Source: an uncultured Oscillospiraceae bacterium
Lineage (GTDB): Bacteria; Bacillota; Clostridia; Oscillospirales; Oscillospiraceae
Direction: 5' to 3'
Assembly: GCA_949841465.1 (NCBI GenBank)
Contig: CATKZW010000023.1
Coordinates: forward strand, 1 to 48,143
Length of the DNA stretch: 48,143 bases
In this document: piece after piece, positions 40,578 to 48,143 of the stretch
How the letters are laid out: each line of letters opens with the position of its first letter
Numbering within the stretch: position 1 is the stretch's first letter
Made by a program: the position numbers and the translations under genes
The notes under the pieces: generated by a model
Databases searched by the model: none
Seen by the model: only the letters and a program-made list of their open reading frames with translations
Told to the model about the DNA's origin: nothing

Positions 40578-42890
40578 TCATTGACTCCGTCTCCGCCTCA
40601 GGGCGGCCAGCGCCAGCCCCGCCGCGGACAGTACCCCCAGTGCCGCCCCCGGAACCAGCCCCGGCGCAGTGTAGCGCAGCTCTACCGTGTGTTCCCCAGC
40701 GGGCACGGGGACGGTCAGGAAGGCGTCTGCCCAGCTGCCCGTGTTCACCTTTTCCCCGTCCACATAGGCTGCCCAGCCGTCCTCCACAGGGATGGTGGTG
40801 TTCAGCACCTGGCCCCCGCCGGCCCGGACCGTGAGCCGCACCCGGCCGTTCTTCTCCACCGACGTGACCTCGGCCTTGTCCAGCCGCTCCACGGCGGCGT
40901 GGAGGGCGTTCTGATCCAGCTCCCACAGCTGTCCGGTCCATTCCTTAACGGAGCGCACCGTCACCGTCCACTCCTCCCCAGCCTGAGGCGTACCGAGGCA
41001 GTGAACGCACGCAGTCATGTCGGACCCCAGGGACAGCAGGCGTTTCCCGTTCACCAGCACCTCCTGCAGGCCGGAGGCGGACAGGTCGGCATAGACGGGC
41101 CGCCCGCTCCCGGTGAGCGTGAAGGTAGTCTCTCCAGACCGGGCGTCCACCCCGGCGGAAACAGGGGTGAACAGTTCCACGCTTTCCCACAGCAAGCTGG
41201 AAAACAGACTGTTCTGCCGCTCAAAGGGGGTATCCCCCAGTATGATCCCGCCGCCCTCCGGCCCGAGGAAGGTCAGGGGCAGCACGTCCGGGTTCTTCCA
41301 AAGGGTCGATCCCCCCGCCTGGGCGATCGGCCGGTAACCGGGAATCTCGTTCCTGCTGATGACATATTCCACATCCAAAAGCGCGTCGGTGACAGGGGTG
41401 GAGCCGCGATAGGTACACCAGTACCACGACTGGGCAAAGCCCAGGCTTTTCAGCAGCCGGTTCACATTGTAATGATAGAGGCTGCTGTAATGGGTGATTC
41501 CAGGGTAGCCCACCGCCAGCGGGTTGTTCTGCCCCCGGTCCGCGAAAGACCCCACGCGGTAAAAGCGCTCTCCGGCATCTTCCCGGGCTGCGGCAGCCAG
41601 CTGGGCACTGGCCGCGTAATTCTTCTGATAGCTGAGATAGGAGTCGGAGCCATACCGCTCCTGAAGTCCGGCGAGGAGCCCCTTTGTGTTGAGCCCCATC
41701 TCCACCACCACAAATACCGCCAGCACCAGAGCCGCCCCGCGCTCAACCCTGTGGCCGTATTTCTTCCCTGCCGCGGCCAGCGCAGGCGCAAGGGCCTGAA
41801 CCGCCATGTACAGCAGGAAGAAGGAGAGCAGGAACGCATACCGGAAGGGGAACCAGTGGGCCGGCTGGAACAGGTGCCACACCTTATCCAGCGGAGCAAA
41901 TATCATGGACAGGAACAGCAGGATCAGCACCACCCGGTTGGCCAGCTTTTCCCGCTGATAGGGCTCCCAGAAAGAGAAGTAGGCCACAACCAGGACCAGC
42001 GTCACCGTCCCGCAGAAGATATAGGGCATGGCCGAATTGTCCAGGCCGCCGTACTGCCCCGGCAGCAGCCTGCCGATCAGGTGCACCGGGCTGCACAGCA
42101 CGGATCTGGCGTAGTCCAACGGGTTGGCCCCCCTGAACTTGCCGCTGAACATGGCCAGGAAGGTGGGCAGCCACATCCACGCCGTCAGCCCCAGCGCGCT
42201 GGCAGCGCCGCCGAAGAAGCGGGCCAGCACCGCCGTCAGCGCCTTTTTCCCCGGCTTGACGGCTATGAGCCGGGTGCACAGGTACAAAACGCAGAACAGA
42301 CCGATCATATAGGAGATATACCATGTGGAGATGAAGCATACCGTCAGCGCGGCGACGAACGGTCCCATCCCCTTCCCCTCCAGGATACGCTCCAGCGCCA
42401 GCAGAATCATCGGCAGCCAGATCACCCCGTCCAGCCACATGATGCACAGGGAATAGGCGGCGTTATAGGACATCAGCGCGTAGCATACCGCGCAGATCAG
42501 AGCAGAAACCCCGCAGCCGGGGACGCGCCGCTGGGCGAAAACGCAGAAGGACAGGCCCGCCAGCGCGATTTTCAGCACCGTCAGCAGCGCCAGCCCCACC
42601 GGCATGGCCTCGTTGGGCACCAGCAGCGTCAAAAAGGACAGGGGGCTGGACACATAATAGGAAAACACCCCGATATACCCCGTCCCCAGCACCTTGGACC
42701 AGGAAAAAAACAGCTCGCCGTTTTTCAGCGCGCAGAAAAAGTCCACGTACTGGCTGGACATATCGGAGACCAGCACCGTACTGTCCCCAAAGGGCGCGAT
42801 CCCCAGGGACCCGTAGACCCACAGCATCACCAGCCCCGGCAGGGCAAAGGCCAGGGCCGCGATCAGCAAACGCTCACGCTTTTCCTTCAT
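40578..42890 (-). CDS. YfhO-family polytopic membrane protein (GT-C type glycosyltransferase)
   Basis: 770 residues, about twelve or more membrane segments and a C-terminal extracellular domain ending in one last membrane helix and RRRR. The N-terminal loop VSDMSSQYVDFFCAL matches the Asp-containing loop of YfhO proteins; the tail VPVPAGEHTVELRYTAPGL is typical. In B. subtilis YfhO transfers a lipid-linked sugar, made by CsbB, onto lipoteichoic acid. The CsbB-like gene directly upstream overlaps this gene by 17 nt, supporting the same division of labour here. The sugar and acceptor are inferred. Confidence 0.87.
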   Translation of the reverse strand: MKEKRERLLIAALAFALPGLVMLWVYGSLGIAPFGDSTVLVSDMSSQYVDFFCALKNGELFFSWSKVLGTGYIGVFSYYVSSPLSFLTLLVPNEAMPVGLALLTVLKIALAGLSFCVFAQRRVPGCGVSALICAVCYALMSYNAAYSLCIMWLDGVIWLPMILLALERILEGKGMGPFVAALTVCFISTWYISYMIGLFCVLYLCTRLIAVKPGKKALTAVLARFFGGAASALGLTAWMWLPTFLAMFSGKFRGANPLDYARSVLCSPVHLIGRLLPGQYGGLDNSAMPYIFCGTVTLVLVVAYFSFWEPYQREKLANRVVLILLFLSMIFAPLDKVWHLFQPAHWFPFRYAFLLSFFLLYMAVQALAPALAAAGKKYGHRVERGAALVLAVFVVVEMGLNTKGLLAGLQERYGSDSYLSYQKNYAASAQLAAAAREDAGERFYRVGSFADRGQNNPLAVGYPGITHYSSLYHYNVNRLLKSLGFAQSWYWCTYRGSTPVTDALLDVEYVISRNEIPGYRPIAQAGGSTLWKNPDVLPLTFLGPEGGGIILGDTPFERQNSLFSSLLWESVELFTPVSAGVDARSGETTFTLTGSGRPVYADLSASGLQEVLVNGKRLLSLGSDMTACVHCLGTPQAGEEWTVTVRSVKEWTGQLWELDQNALHAAVERLDKAEVTSVEKNGRVRLTVRAGGGQVLNTTIPVEDGWAAYVDGEKVNTGSWADAFLTVPVPAGEHTVELRYTAPGLVPGAALGVLSAAGLALAALRRRRSQ

Positions 42891-43827
42891 CAGAATTTCC
42901 TCCCCCGCTCTCCCGCAGGATATAGATGGGCCGTTTTTTTACCTCTAAATAGGTCTTGGCCAGGTACTGCCCCAAAATACCCATGCAGAACAGCTGGATG
43001 CCCGCGATGAGCAGGATAATGCACACCAGGCTGGGCCAGCCAAAGGCGCTGCCGCCCCACACCAGCTGCCGGACAATGACGAAAACGATGGCGAAAAAGG
43101 ACGCCGCGCACAGCGCCAGCCCCAGCACCGACGCGATGGCCAGCGGCGCGGTGGAGAAGGCGATGATGCCGTCCAGCGCGTAGAGCAGCAGCTTGAAGAA
43201 GGACCACTTGCTCTCCCCGCCGGAGCGCTCCACGTTGACCGTCTCCACCCACTTGGTGCGGAAGCCCACCCAGGAGAAGATGCCCTTAGAAAAGCGGTTG
43301 TACTCGGTCAGGCGCAGGATGGCATTTACCATCTGCCGCGTCATGAGGCGGAAGTCACGGGCGCCGTCCACGATTTCCGTCCTGCTCATCTTGTTGATGA
43401 GCTTGTAAAACTGCCGGGCAAACCAGGACCGGATGGGCGGCTCCCCCTTCCGGTCCACTCGCCGGACGGCGGCGCAGTCGTACTCCCCGCTGCGCACCGC
43501 CTCCAGCAGCTCGGGCAGCAGGGCGGGCGGGTCCTGGAGATCGGCGTCCATGACGGCCGCGTAATCGCCCTTGGCGTGCTCCAGCCCGGCGAACATGGCC
43601 GCCTCCTTGCCAAAGTTTCGGGAAAAGGACAGCCAGCGCACGTTCCTTTCCCGCTTTGCCAGCTCCTGAATCAGCTCCAGCGTACGGTCGGAGGAGCCGT
43701 CGTCTACAAAAAGGAATTCCGTCTCGACGTCGGGCAGCCCGGCGCACACCGACGCCGACGCCCGGTAAAACGCCTCCACCGTAGCCTCCTCGTTATAGCA
43801 GGGGACGATAATGCTCAAACGCGCCAC
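42874..43827 (-). CDS. Family 2 glycosyltransferase with two membrane helices (CsbB/GtrB-like)
   Basis: 317 residues. GT2 domain: IIVPCYNEEATVEAF, FLFVDDGSSDRTLE, the DxD-containing VMDADLQDPP, and the acceptor-side FRLMTRQMVNA with NRFSKGIFSWVG. Two C-terminal membrane segments (IIAFSTAPLAIASVLG and CIILLIAGIQLF) and the final KTYLEVKKRPIYI are typical of GtrB/CsbB enzymes, which load a sugar onto undecaprenyl phosphate. The GTG at 43827 follows GAGGTGG. Coupled to the YfhO gene. Confidence 0.9.
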   Translation of the reverse strand: MARLSIIVPCYNEEATVEAFYRASASVCAGLPDVETEFLFVDDGSSDRTLELIQELAKRERNVRWLSFSRNFGKEAAMFAGLEHAKGDYAAVMDADLQDPPALLPELLEAVRSGEYDCAAVRRVDRKGEPPIRSWFARQFYKLINKMSRTEIVDGARDFRLMTRQMVNAILRLTEYNRFSKGIFSWVGFRTKWVETVNVERSGGESKWSFFKLLLYALDGIIAFSTAPLAIASVLGLALCAASFFAIVFVIVRQLVWGGSAFGWPSLVCIILLIAGIQLFCMGILGQYLAKTYLEVKKRPIYILRESGGGNSDEGKA

Positions 43828-43865
43828 TTGTCCACCTCATTTCTTATCAACGCTCGAATTTTATT

Positions 43866-43894
43866 ATTTTATCACAGCACACAGATGCTGTCAA
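43866..43894 (-). promoter_or_regulatory. Sigma-A promoter of the CsbB-YfhO operon
   Basis: Minus strand: TTGACA (43889-43894), 17-nt spacer, TAAAAT (43866-43871), about 38 nt before the GTG start. Confidence 0.85.
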
Positions 43895-43948
43895 ACGATA
43901 GAAACTGCGGTTCCTCTTCAAAGAAAACCTCCCCCTGAAAATCTCCGT

Positions 43949-44041
43949 CGGTATTTTTTGGCTGGTCCCAGCCGCATACCGGACGTGCTGAGAGAAATAG
44001 GGTTGAAACAGAGGGGAATGGTGCAGAGTCCGCACCATTCC
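43949..44041. other. Two hairpins in the intergenic region before the ATPase gene
   Basis: The 43828-44128 gap holds a promoter for the glycosyltransferase and two hairpins. One is nested: CGGTAT/ATACCG (43949-43954, 43976-43981) around GGCTGG/CCAGCC. The other pairs GGAATGGTGC (44015-44024) with GCACCATTCC (44032-44041). The word CCCAGCCGC follows or closes both. No T-tracts, so they are not obvious terminators. Confidence 0.45.
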
Positions 44042-44128
44042 CAGCCGCTTCACATAGATTGAAGTGTATCCTATGGCAGGGCCAAAACATGACGCGGGCA
44101 CTGCCGGAATCTGGAGGAGGCTTATCGA

Positions 44129-44452
44129 ATGCCCAACATACAATACTTCTTGGGCGGCAACACGCCCGCGGGGTTTTATTCCCTCTACCATCAGCTGTCT
44201 GATCCCAGCCGGATGCGGGCGCTGTACATCATCAAAAGCGGGCCGGGCAGCGGCAAGTCCAGCCTCATGCGCCGGGTGGAGCGCCACGCCCAGGCTGCCG
44301 GGCTGGAGACGGAAGAGGTGCTGTGCTCCGGAGACCCGGATTCGCTGGACGCGGTGATCCTGCCCCAGCTGGGTGCGGCGCTGGTAGACGGCACCGCGCC
44401 CCAGGGCGCTGTGTCAAAAGGACACTTTTGGGGGACAAGCTGTTTGAAATGA
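44129..44452 (+). pseudogene. P-loop ATPase gene (PRK06851-like), truncated by a mobile element
   Basis: The first ~93 residues look like the start of a ~360-residue P-loop ATPase: FLGGNTPAGFYSLYHQL, Walker A KSGPGSGKSS, CSGDPDSLDAVILPQLG and VDGTAP. The resemblance ends at about base 44405, after which the frame runs into unrelated sequence and stops at 44452. GGAGGAGG precedes the ATG. Both the later conserved blocks and the second P-loop half are missing. The break coincides with a TGTC...GACA dyad and the start of mobile-element sequence, so insertion is the simplest explanation. Confidence 0.75.
44412..44437. other. Candidate mobile-element end or recombination site
   Basis: TGTC (44412-44415) and GACA (44434-44437) bracket the inverted repeat AAAAG-GACA-CTTTT (44416-44429). 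The dyad sits exactly where the ATPase reading frame departs from its family. It may be an attachment site or the terminal repeat of an element; the partner end is outside the window. Confidence 0.45.
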
Positions 44453-44840
44453 CAGGCGTAACTGCTCACTCTTCGGGCCTGGCGGCCCGGAGAAAAAACG
44501 CTTCTAAAATAGAAAGAACCGTCCCTCTGCAAGGACGGCTGAACGGGAGGTGACGGTTGCAGGTTGATTGCGAACCCTATCAAGAAAAAGTGACTTCAAA
44601 ACGGAACAAATCGGGCAAAAACCCGTGATTTGCAAAAGTATGAAACCGGGAGAGTATTTTTCATTCAAACCCAGCAATGCCAATGTGTCGCGGCTCTTGT
44701 TGCAAAACGGCCCAAAAGTGTTTGATTCGTTATTCTTCCCTTGAAACTTTATACTTTTTTATCCGCTTCGCAAATTTACTGCAAACGAGGATTTGGCCTA
44801 TTTCCAGCCGAAGTCACACAATAAAAATGAGGTGACTGTC
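44453..44840. other. 388-bp non-coding left end of the mobile element
   Basis: No supported gene. It holds GGGCC/GGCCC and CCGTCC/GGACGG hairpins, a stem pairing CAAATC with GATTTG around GGG/CCC (44607-44632), and four scattered GCAAA words (near 44632, 44700, 44768 and 44779). It is clearly more A/T-rich than the chromosome to the left. A promoter for parA should lie here but no convincing one was found. ParB or replication-related binding sites are possible. Confidence 0.4.
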
Positions 44841-45668
44841 ATGTCATGCAGCGTATTTTCTATCACGAACCAAAAGGGAGGAGTGGGAAAAACTTCCAGC
44901 GCCTTAAATCTGGGGGCGGCCCTCTGCATTAAGGGTAAAAGCGTCCTCCTGATAGACAACGATCCCCAGGGCAATCTCACCGCCGCACTGGGGTTCACCC
45001 CGGCGAAGCAGGGCCGGACGCTGGCGAACCTCCTGTTGGTCGCCATCGACTATCCGGAGGATCTGGAGCTCCATTTGCAGCGGACTGTGCTCCATACAGA
45101 CAGTGGTTTGGACCTGATCCCGGCCAACCGTCGTCTGGCAGATGCCGCCGCCCGGCTTCAGGTGATGCAACTCTCCCAATATAACGCCGTGGGCGAGGTA
45201 GACCGCGCCTGCGAAAGGGTCATGCTTTCGCTGCTGGAGCCCTTGCGGCAGCGTTATGATTATATCATCATCGACTGCGGCCTGAAGCATGAACTCCTTA
45301 CCGTCAACGCCCTGGCGGCATCGGACTACTGCATTATCCCGGTGCAGGCCCATTTCCTGGCCAGTGAGGGCATCCCTGACGTGCTGGAGCTGATTAGGTC
45401 AGTGCAGGTCAAATTCAACCCTGCCCTCAAGATTGCCGGTATCTTGCTCACCATGTACCAGTCCCGCCCCCAGTTGTGCCAGAGCGTCAAAGCCAGCGTA
45501 GGCGAAGTCTACGGCGAGTCCTTCCACGTATTCCAACGTCCCATTGAGTATTCCATCAAGGTGGCCGAGTGTCCGGCAGCCGGACAGAGCATTTTTGAAT
45601 ATGCCCCGAAGAACGTAGCCGCTGAGTCCTACAACAGTTTAGCGGAGGAGGTGCTGGCGCTTGGCTAA
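44841..45668 (+). CDS. ParA/Soj-family partition ATPase
   Basis: Walker-type partition ATPase, 275 residues. Deviant Walker A NQKGGVGKTSSALNLG near the N-terminus, Walker A' LLIDNDPQGNLT, and Walker B YDYIIIDCG (Asp in the B strand). The ATG at 44841 follows GAGGTGA; the frame upstream has no ribosome site. It overlaps parB by 8 nt. Together they would segregate or stabilise the integrative element or plasmid they came from. Confidence 0.92.
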   Translation: MSCSVFSITNQKGGVGKTSSALNLGAALCIKGKSVLLIDNDPQGNLTAALGFTPAKQGRTLANLLLVAIDYPEDLELHLQRTVLHTDSGLDLIPANRRLADAAARLQVMQLSQYNAVGEVDRACERVMLSLLEPLRQRYDYIIIDCGLKHELLTVNALAASDYCIIPVQAHFLASEGIPDVLELIRSVQVKFNPALKIAGILLTMYQSRPQLCQSVKASVGEVYGESFHVFQRPIEYSIKVAECPAAGQSIFEYAPKNVAAESYNSLAEEVLALG

Positions 45669-46707
45669 AAAGGGAATGGACGATCTGCTAAGGCGCAGGA
45701 TGTCCGCCACGCAGCAGGCGGCTGAACAGGCATCTGAGCTGCAAGCAACCGATGAAGCCTATGAGAAGCTGTTTCGGGAGGCACCGCCTGAGGCCAATGC
45801 CCGTATCTGCGATATTCCGCTGGACAAGCTGCATCCCTTTTATACGGCCGATATTGGGTTCAAACCCTATACGCCGGAGCAGCTCAAAGCCTTTGCCGGG
45901 CAGCTTAAAGAGGAGGGCTTGATGGTTCGGATCATCGTCCGGTCCATGCCTGGCGTTGATGGCTATGAGATTTTGGCAGGGCACAACCGCACCGCTGCCG
46001 CCCGGCTCGCCGGCTGGTCGGAAATTCCCGCAGAAATTGTGGACGCCGACGACGCCCGGGCAGTGGTCATCGCCACCTCTACCAATCTGATTCAGCGGCA
46101 AAATCTGTCTATCATTGAGCGCGGTAAGGCGTACAAAGCACTGCTTGAGGCAAAGAATCGGCATGGTCAATGGTATATTGATACCAACGAAACTTTTGGC
46201 GAGAATCGCCAAAAGTTAGACGAAGGGGGAAATAATGTACCTGCTGACCGCCCGCGATATAATGCCCGCACACTGGTTGCAGAGTTCTTTGGCGTCACTG
46301 AATACGAAATCCGCAAAGCCGTCAAACTGACCCAGCTTATCCCGGAGCTGGCGGATATCCTGGAAAACAATCCGAAGCAACTGAACCTGGCCTGTGCAGA
46401 ATTGATAGCGGACTATGACGCCGAATCTCAGCGTGCGTTTATTGAGATGTGTACCGTTGAGGAAAATCCGATCAACAAGGCCACTGTGCGGCACATCGTC
46501 AGCAGGTGTCCGCCTCCGACGGCAACAAAACAGGCCGTGTTCAACGCATGGCACGAGGCCCAGGCAGCGGCGGACGCGAAACGGGCTGCCCCACCGAAAA
46601 AGATATCTTTTGACCGAAAACGGTTTGCGCCCTATCTGGACAAACTGGGCAGCGAGCAAAAATTGGAGGACCTGTTTCTGGAGTTTTTGCGGGAACGGGT
46701 CAATTAA
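45661..46707 (+). CDS. ParB/RepB/Spo0J-family partition protein
   Basis: 348 residues. The ParB N-terminal domain shows IPLDKLHPF, PYTPEQLKAFAGQLKEEGLMVRIIVRS and the CTP/nucleotide motif GHNRTAAARLAGW. The central helix-turn-helix region is RTLVAEFFGVTEYEIRKAVKLTQLIPELADI. The TTG start overlaps parA by 8 nt, so the pair is coupled. Mobile-element ParB proteins of this shape are common in clostridial integrative elements. The parS site was not located with certainty. Confidence 0.9.
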   Translation: MAKKGMDDLLRRRMSATQQAAEQASELQATDEAYEKLFREAPPEANARICDIPLDKLHPFYTADIGFKPYTPEQLKAFAGQLKEEGLMVRIIVRSMPGVDGYEILAGHNRTAAARLAGWSEIPAEIVDADDARAVVIATSTNLIQRQNLSIIERGKAYKALLEAKNRHGQWYIDTNETFGENRQKLDEGGNNVPADRPRYNARTLVAEFFGVTEYEIRKAVKLTQLIPELADILENNPKQLNLACAELIADYDAESQRAFIEMCTVEENPINKATVRHIVSRCPPPTATKQAVFNAWHEAQAAADAKRAAPPKKISFDRKRFAPYLDKLGSEQKLEDLFLEFLRERVN

Positions 46708-46787
46708 AATGAAACACGAACGGAGAGCTTGGCGCCGCAATGCGGTGTCAGGCTTTTCTTATGCCCTGAAGGAGGTGAAATCAGCAT

Positions 46788-47201
46788 ATGAGAAGCAATC
46801 GACCCACCCACAGCCCCTTTGACGGCGCAGCCATCGACCGCCTGCGCCGGATGGGGCTGGCCACGGCGGACGGCTCGGTGGAGCAGGACGCCATGGCAGT
46901 GTTCTGCAATATTTTTGCCGGACAGTTCTACGACGACCTGTGCGACTACCACCAGGACGACCCCGTCGCCGTCAAGTCGGCCATCACCCCGCTGACCGAC
47001 GGCGCGGACACCGGAGATCCCCAGGGGAAGTTCCTGATGATCTGCCTGCAATACGACAGCATCTACCGCACCCTGCCCGACCCCGTCTGGTGGCTCAGCG
47101 GCAGTCCGGCTTTTGCCGAGGCCTTCGCCGACGGCTTTCTGGCCCATCTGAAACGGTTAAATGAATGTGAAGGAGACTGTGAAAATCATGGTAAAAAATG
47201 A
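46788..47201 (+). CDS. Mobile-element accessory protein, unknown function
   Basis: 137 residues; not recognised. AAGGAGGTGA lies 11 nt before the ATG. Composition is acidic with a Trp/Gly patch (PDPVWWLSGSPAF) and a segment FAGQFYDDLCDYHQDD. Soluble, no repeats. It overlaps the start of the next gene and sits in the same transcript as parAB, so it belongs to the element backbone. Confidence 0.65.
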   Translation: MRSNRPTHSPFDGAAIDRLRRMGLATADGSVEQDAMAVFCNIFAGQFYDDLCDYHQDDPVAVKSAITPLTDGADTGDPQGKFLMICLQYDSIYRTLPDPVWWLSGSPAFAEAFADGFLAHLKRLNECEGDCENHGKK

Positions 47202-47646
47202 ACCCTTGTACCTGATTCCCCTGACCCTCCGGCAGGCCAACGAGTTTGCGGAGGAACACCGCAAAGAGCACCGCCCCATTGCCTACGACAAGTTTTCCAT
47301 CGGCTGCGTCCTGGAGAGCGAGCTGATCGGCGCGGCCATCGTGGGCTATCCCAGGGAGCACAGGCTGAACAACGGCCTGACCCTGGCGGTGCGCTTCATC
47401 TACACCACCGGCGGCCGGCGCGCCTACGGGATGCTCTACGGAGCCGCCGCCCGGGCGGCATCGGCGCTGGGTTACTGCCGGATCGTTGCCTTCCTGCCCG
47501 AGAACCGGTCGGACTCTGGCCTTCGGGCCGCGGGCTGGAAGCCTTTGGAGCTGACTGAGCTGGAGAAGAGAAGAAAGCCGGGCCTGCTGTGCTATGAGCA
47601 GCGACTGATGGTCCGCCACCGATGCCCGGGGGTGGTGAGCATATGA
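47188..47646 (+). CDS. XF1762-family (GNAT-like) protein
   Basis: 152 residues with the pattern of the phage/plasmid XF1762 family: PLTLRQANEFAEEHRKEHRP, KFSIGCVLESELIGAAIVG, LTLAVRFIYTTGG and AAARAASALGYCRIVAF. The fold is expected to be acetyltransferase-like; no substrate is known. The ATG at 47188 lies 11 nt after AAGGAGA (47170-47176), inside the end of the preceding gene; the ATG at 47161 is upstream of that site and rejected. The stop overlaps the next start. Confidence 0.7.
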   Translation: MVKNEPLYLIPLTLRQANEFAEEHRKEHRPIAYDKFSIGCVLESELIGAAIVGYPREHRLNNGLTLAVRFIYTTGGRRAYGMLYGAAARAASALGYCRIVAFLPENRSDSGLRAAGWKPLELTELEKRRKPGLLCYEQRLMVRHRCPGVVSI

Positions 47647-48050
47647 AGGGTGTCAACGTATACGCGCCCCCGGGACAGGCCGCGCCTGTGGCCCGGTTCA
47701 TCGACGGTCTGGACCCCAGGCTGCGGGACAAAGTGATCCGCCAGCTGGTCGAGCTGCCCAACACCCCCAGGGCCAGCCTCCGGGAACCCCACTTCAAGCA
47801 CTTTACCCTGGAGCGCTACCGGGACCTCTACGAGCTGCGGGCCCGGGGCAAGGTGCTGGTGCGGGTCATTTTCACCATCCGGCCCAATGGGGAGATCCTG
47901 CTCATCCACGCTTTCATCAAGCGGCAGAGCAGGGATACCATGCAGGCACTGGAGCAGGCGCTGAACGTCATGGCCCAGGTCCGGAACCGCCCGGAGCTGG
48001 CGGCGGAATACATCGTGAAGTCCAGTGGTATGAAGTCAAGGGGTGATTGA
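47643..48050 (+). CDS. RelE/HigB-family (Gp49-like) toxin-like protein
   Basis: 135 residues. ARFIDGLDPRLRDKVIRQLVEL, FKHFTLERYRDLYELRARGKVLVRVIFTI, and NGEILLIHAFIKRQSRDTMQ match the phage-derived Gp49/HigB group of RelE-superfamily mRNA interferases. The ATG at 47643 overlaps the preceding stop. Such toxins are usually followed by an HTH antitoxin; the last 93 bases of the window show no such start, so the antitoxin, if any, lies beyond the edge. Confidence 0.75.
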   Translation: MKGVNVYAPPGQAAPVARFIDGLDPRLRDKVIRQLVELPNTPRASLREPHFKHFTLERYRDLYELRARGKVLVRVIFTIRPNGEILLIHAFIKRQSRDTMQALEQALNVMAQVRNRPELAAEYIVKSSGMKSRGD

Positions 48051-48143
48051 AGGAAAAATTCAGAGGGAAGCAAGGGAAACCGCGTAGAGGACCAGAAAAA
48101 AGGCAACACCAACCCAAGCCCTGTCCCTGAAAAATTTTGAAAC

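Noticed and set aside
48051-48143. Start of an antitoxin gene after the RelE/HigB-like toxin
   Set aside because: Only a 27-codon Lys/Pro-rich frame without a ribosome site is present before the window ends.

Overview
The window looks like chromosome of a GC-rich, spore-forming Gram-positive Clostridia of the gut Oscillospiraceae type (Flavonifractor, Lawsonibacter or Intestinimonas-like; this placement is an inference). Support: very GC-rich codon use with strong AAGGAGG ribosome sites, consensus sigma-A promoters, a T-box leader before thrS, the GatCAB amidotransferase, a spoIID gene, S-layer-homology (SLH) surface anchoring and an AGCS amino-acid symporter.

Layout. 1-0.9 kb: 3' part of an IS30-family transposase. 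1.1-1.8 kb: lone SDR reductase. 1.9-6.9 kb: complete branched-chain amino-acid (Liv-type) ABC operon, with a consensus promoter, a structured leader and an internal terminator after the binding-protein gene. 7-10.4 kb: minus-strand LtaS-like phosphoglycerol transferase and SpoIID. 10.5-12 kb: citrate synthase. 12-18.2 kb: two divergent genes for large extracellular proteins. One is a 989-residue protein whose two ends read as flagellin N- and C-terminal cores around a ~760-residue insert, preceded by a sigma-D-like promoter. The other is an SLH-anchored BspA-type repeat protein with a papain-like N-terminal domain. 18.4-22 kb: MurE-like ligase, Asp/Glu racemase and AslA-type D-aspartate ligase, which together read as a peptidoglycan cross-bridge module. 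22.1-26.5 kb: recJ-rel. 26.6-31.4 kb: T-box, thrS, an unusual cytoplasmic BMP-domain protein and a metallophosphoesterase. 31.6-33.2 kb: AGCS symporter. 33.4-36.7 kb: gatCAB behind an attenuator-like leader, sharing a mirror-image divergent promoter with a family-4 uracil-DNA glycosylase. 37.7-40.5 kb: an SSB-like protein, a conserved hypothetical and a CNNM/CBS/CorC membrane protein. 40.6-43.8 kb: a CsbB-YfhO type envelope glycosylation pair.

From about 44.4 kb to the right edge the sequence changes character. A P-loop ATPase gene is cut off after about 93 codons, and a mobile-element backbone begins (ParA, ParB, two accessory proteins, a RelE/HigB-like toxin), consistent with the end of an integrative element inserted into that ATPase gene.

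The most unusual item is the flagellin-like protein with its giant insert and matching sigma-D-type promoter, in a window with no other flagellar gene. Next are the Lys-type-looking MurE/RacD/AslA cluster, the symmetric gatC/udg promoter with the gatC attenuator, and the ParB-motif/BMP fusion protein. No tRNA, rRNA or CRISPR array was seen.
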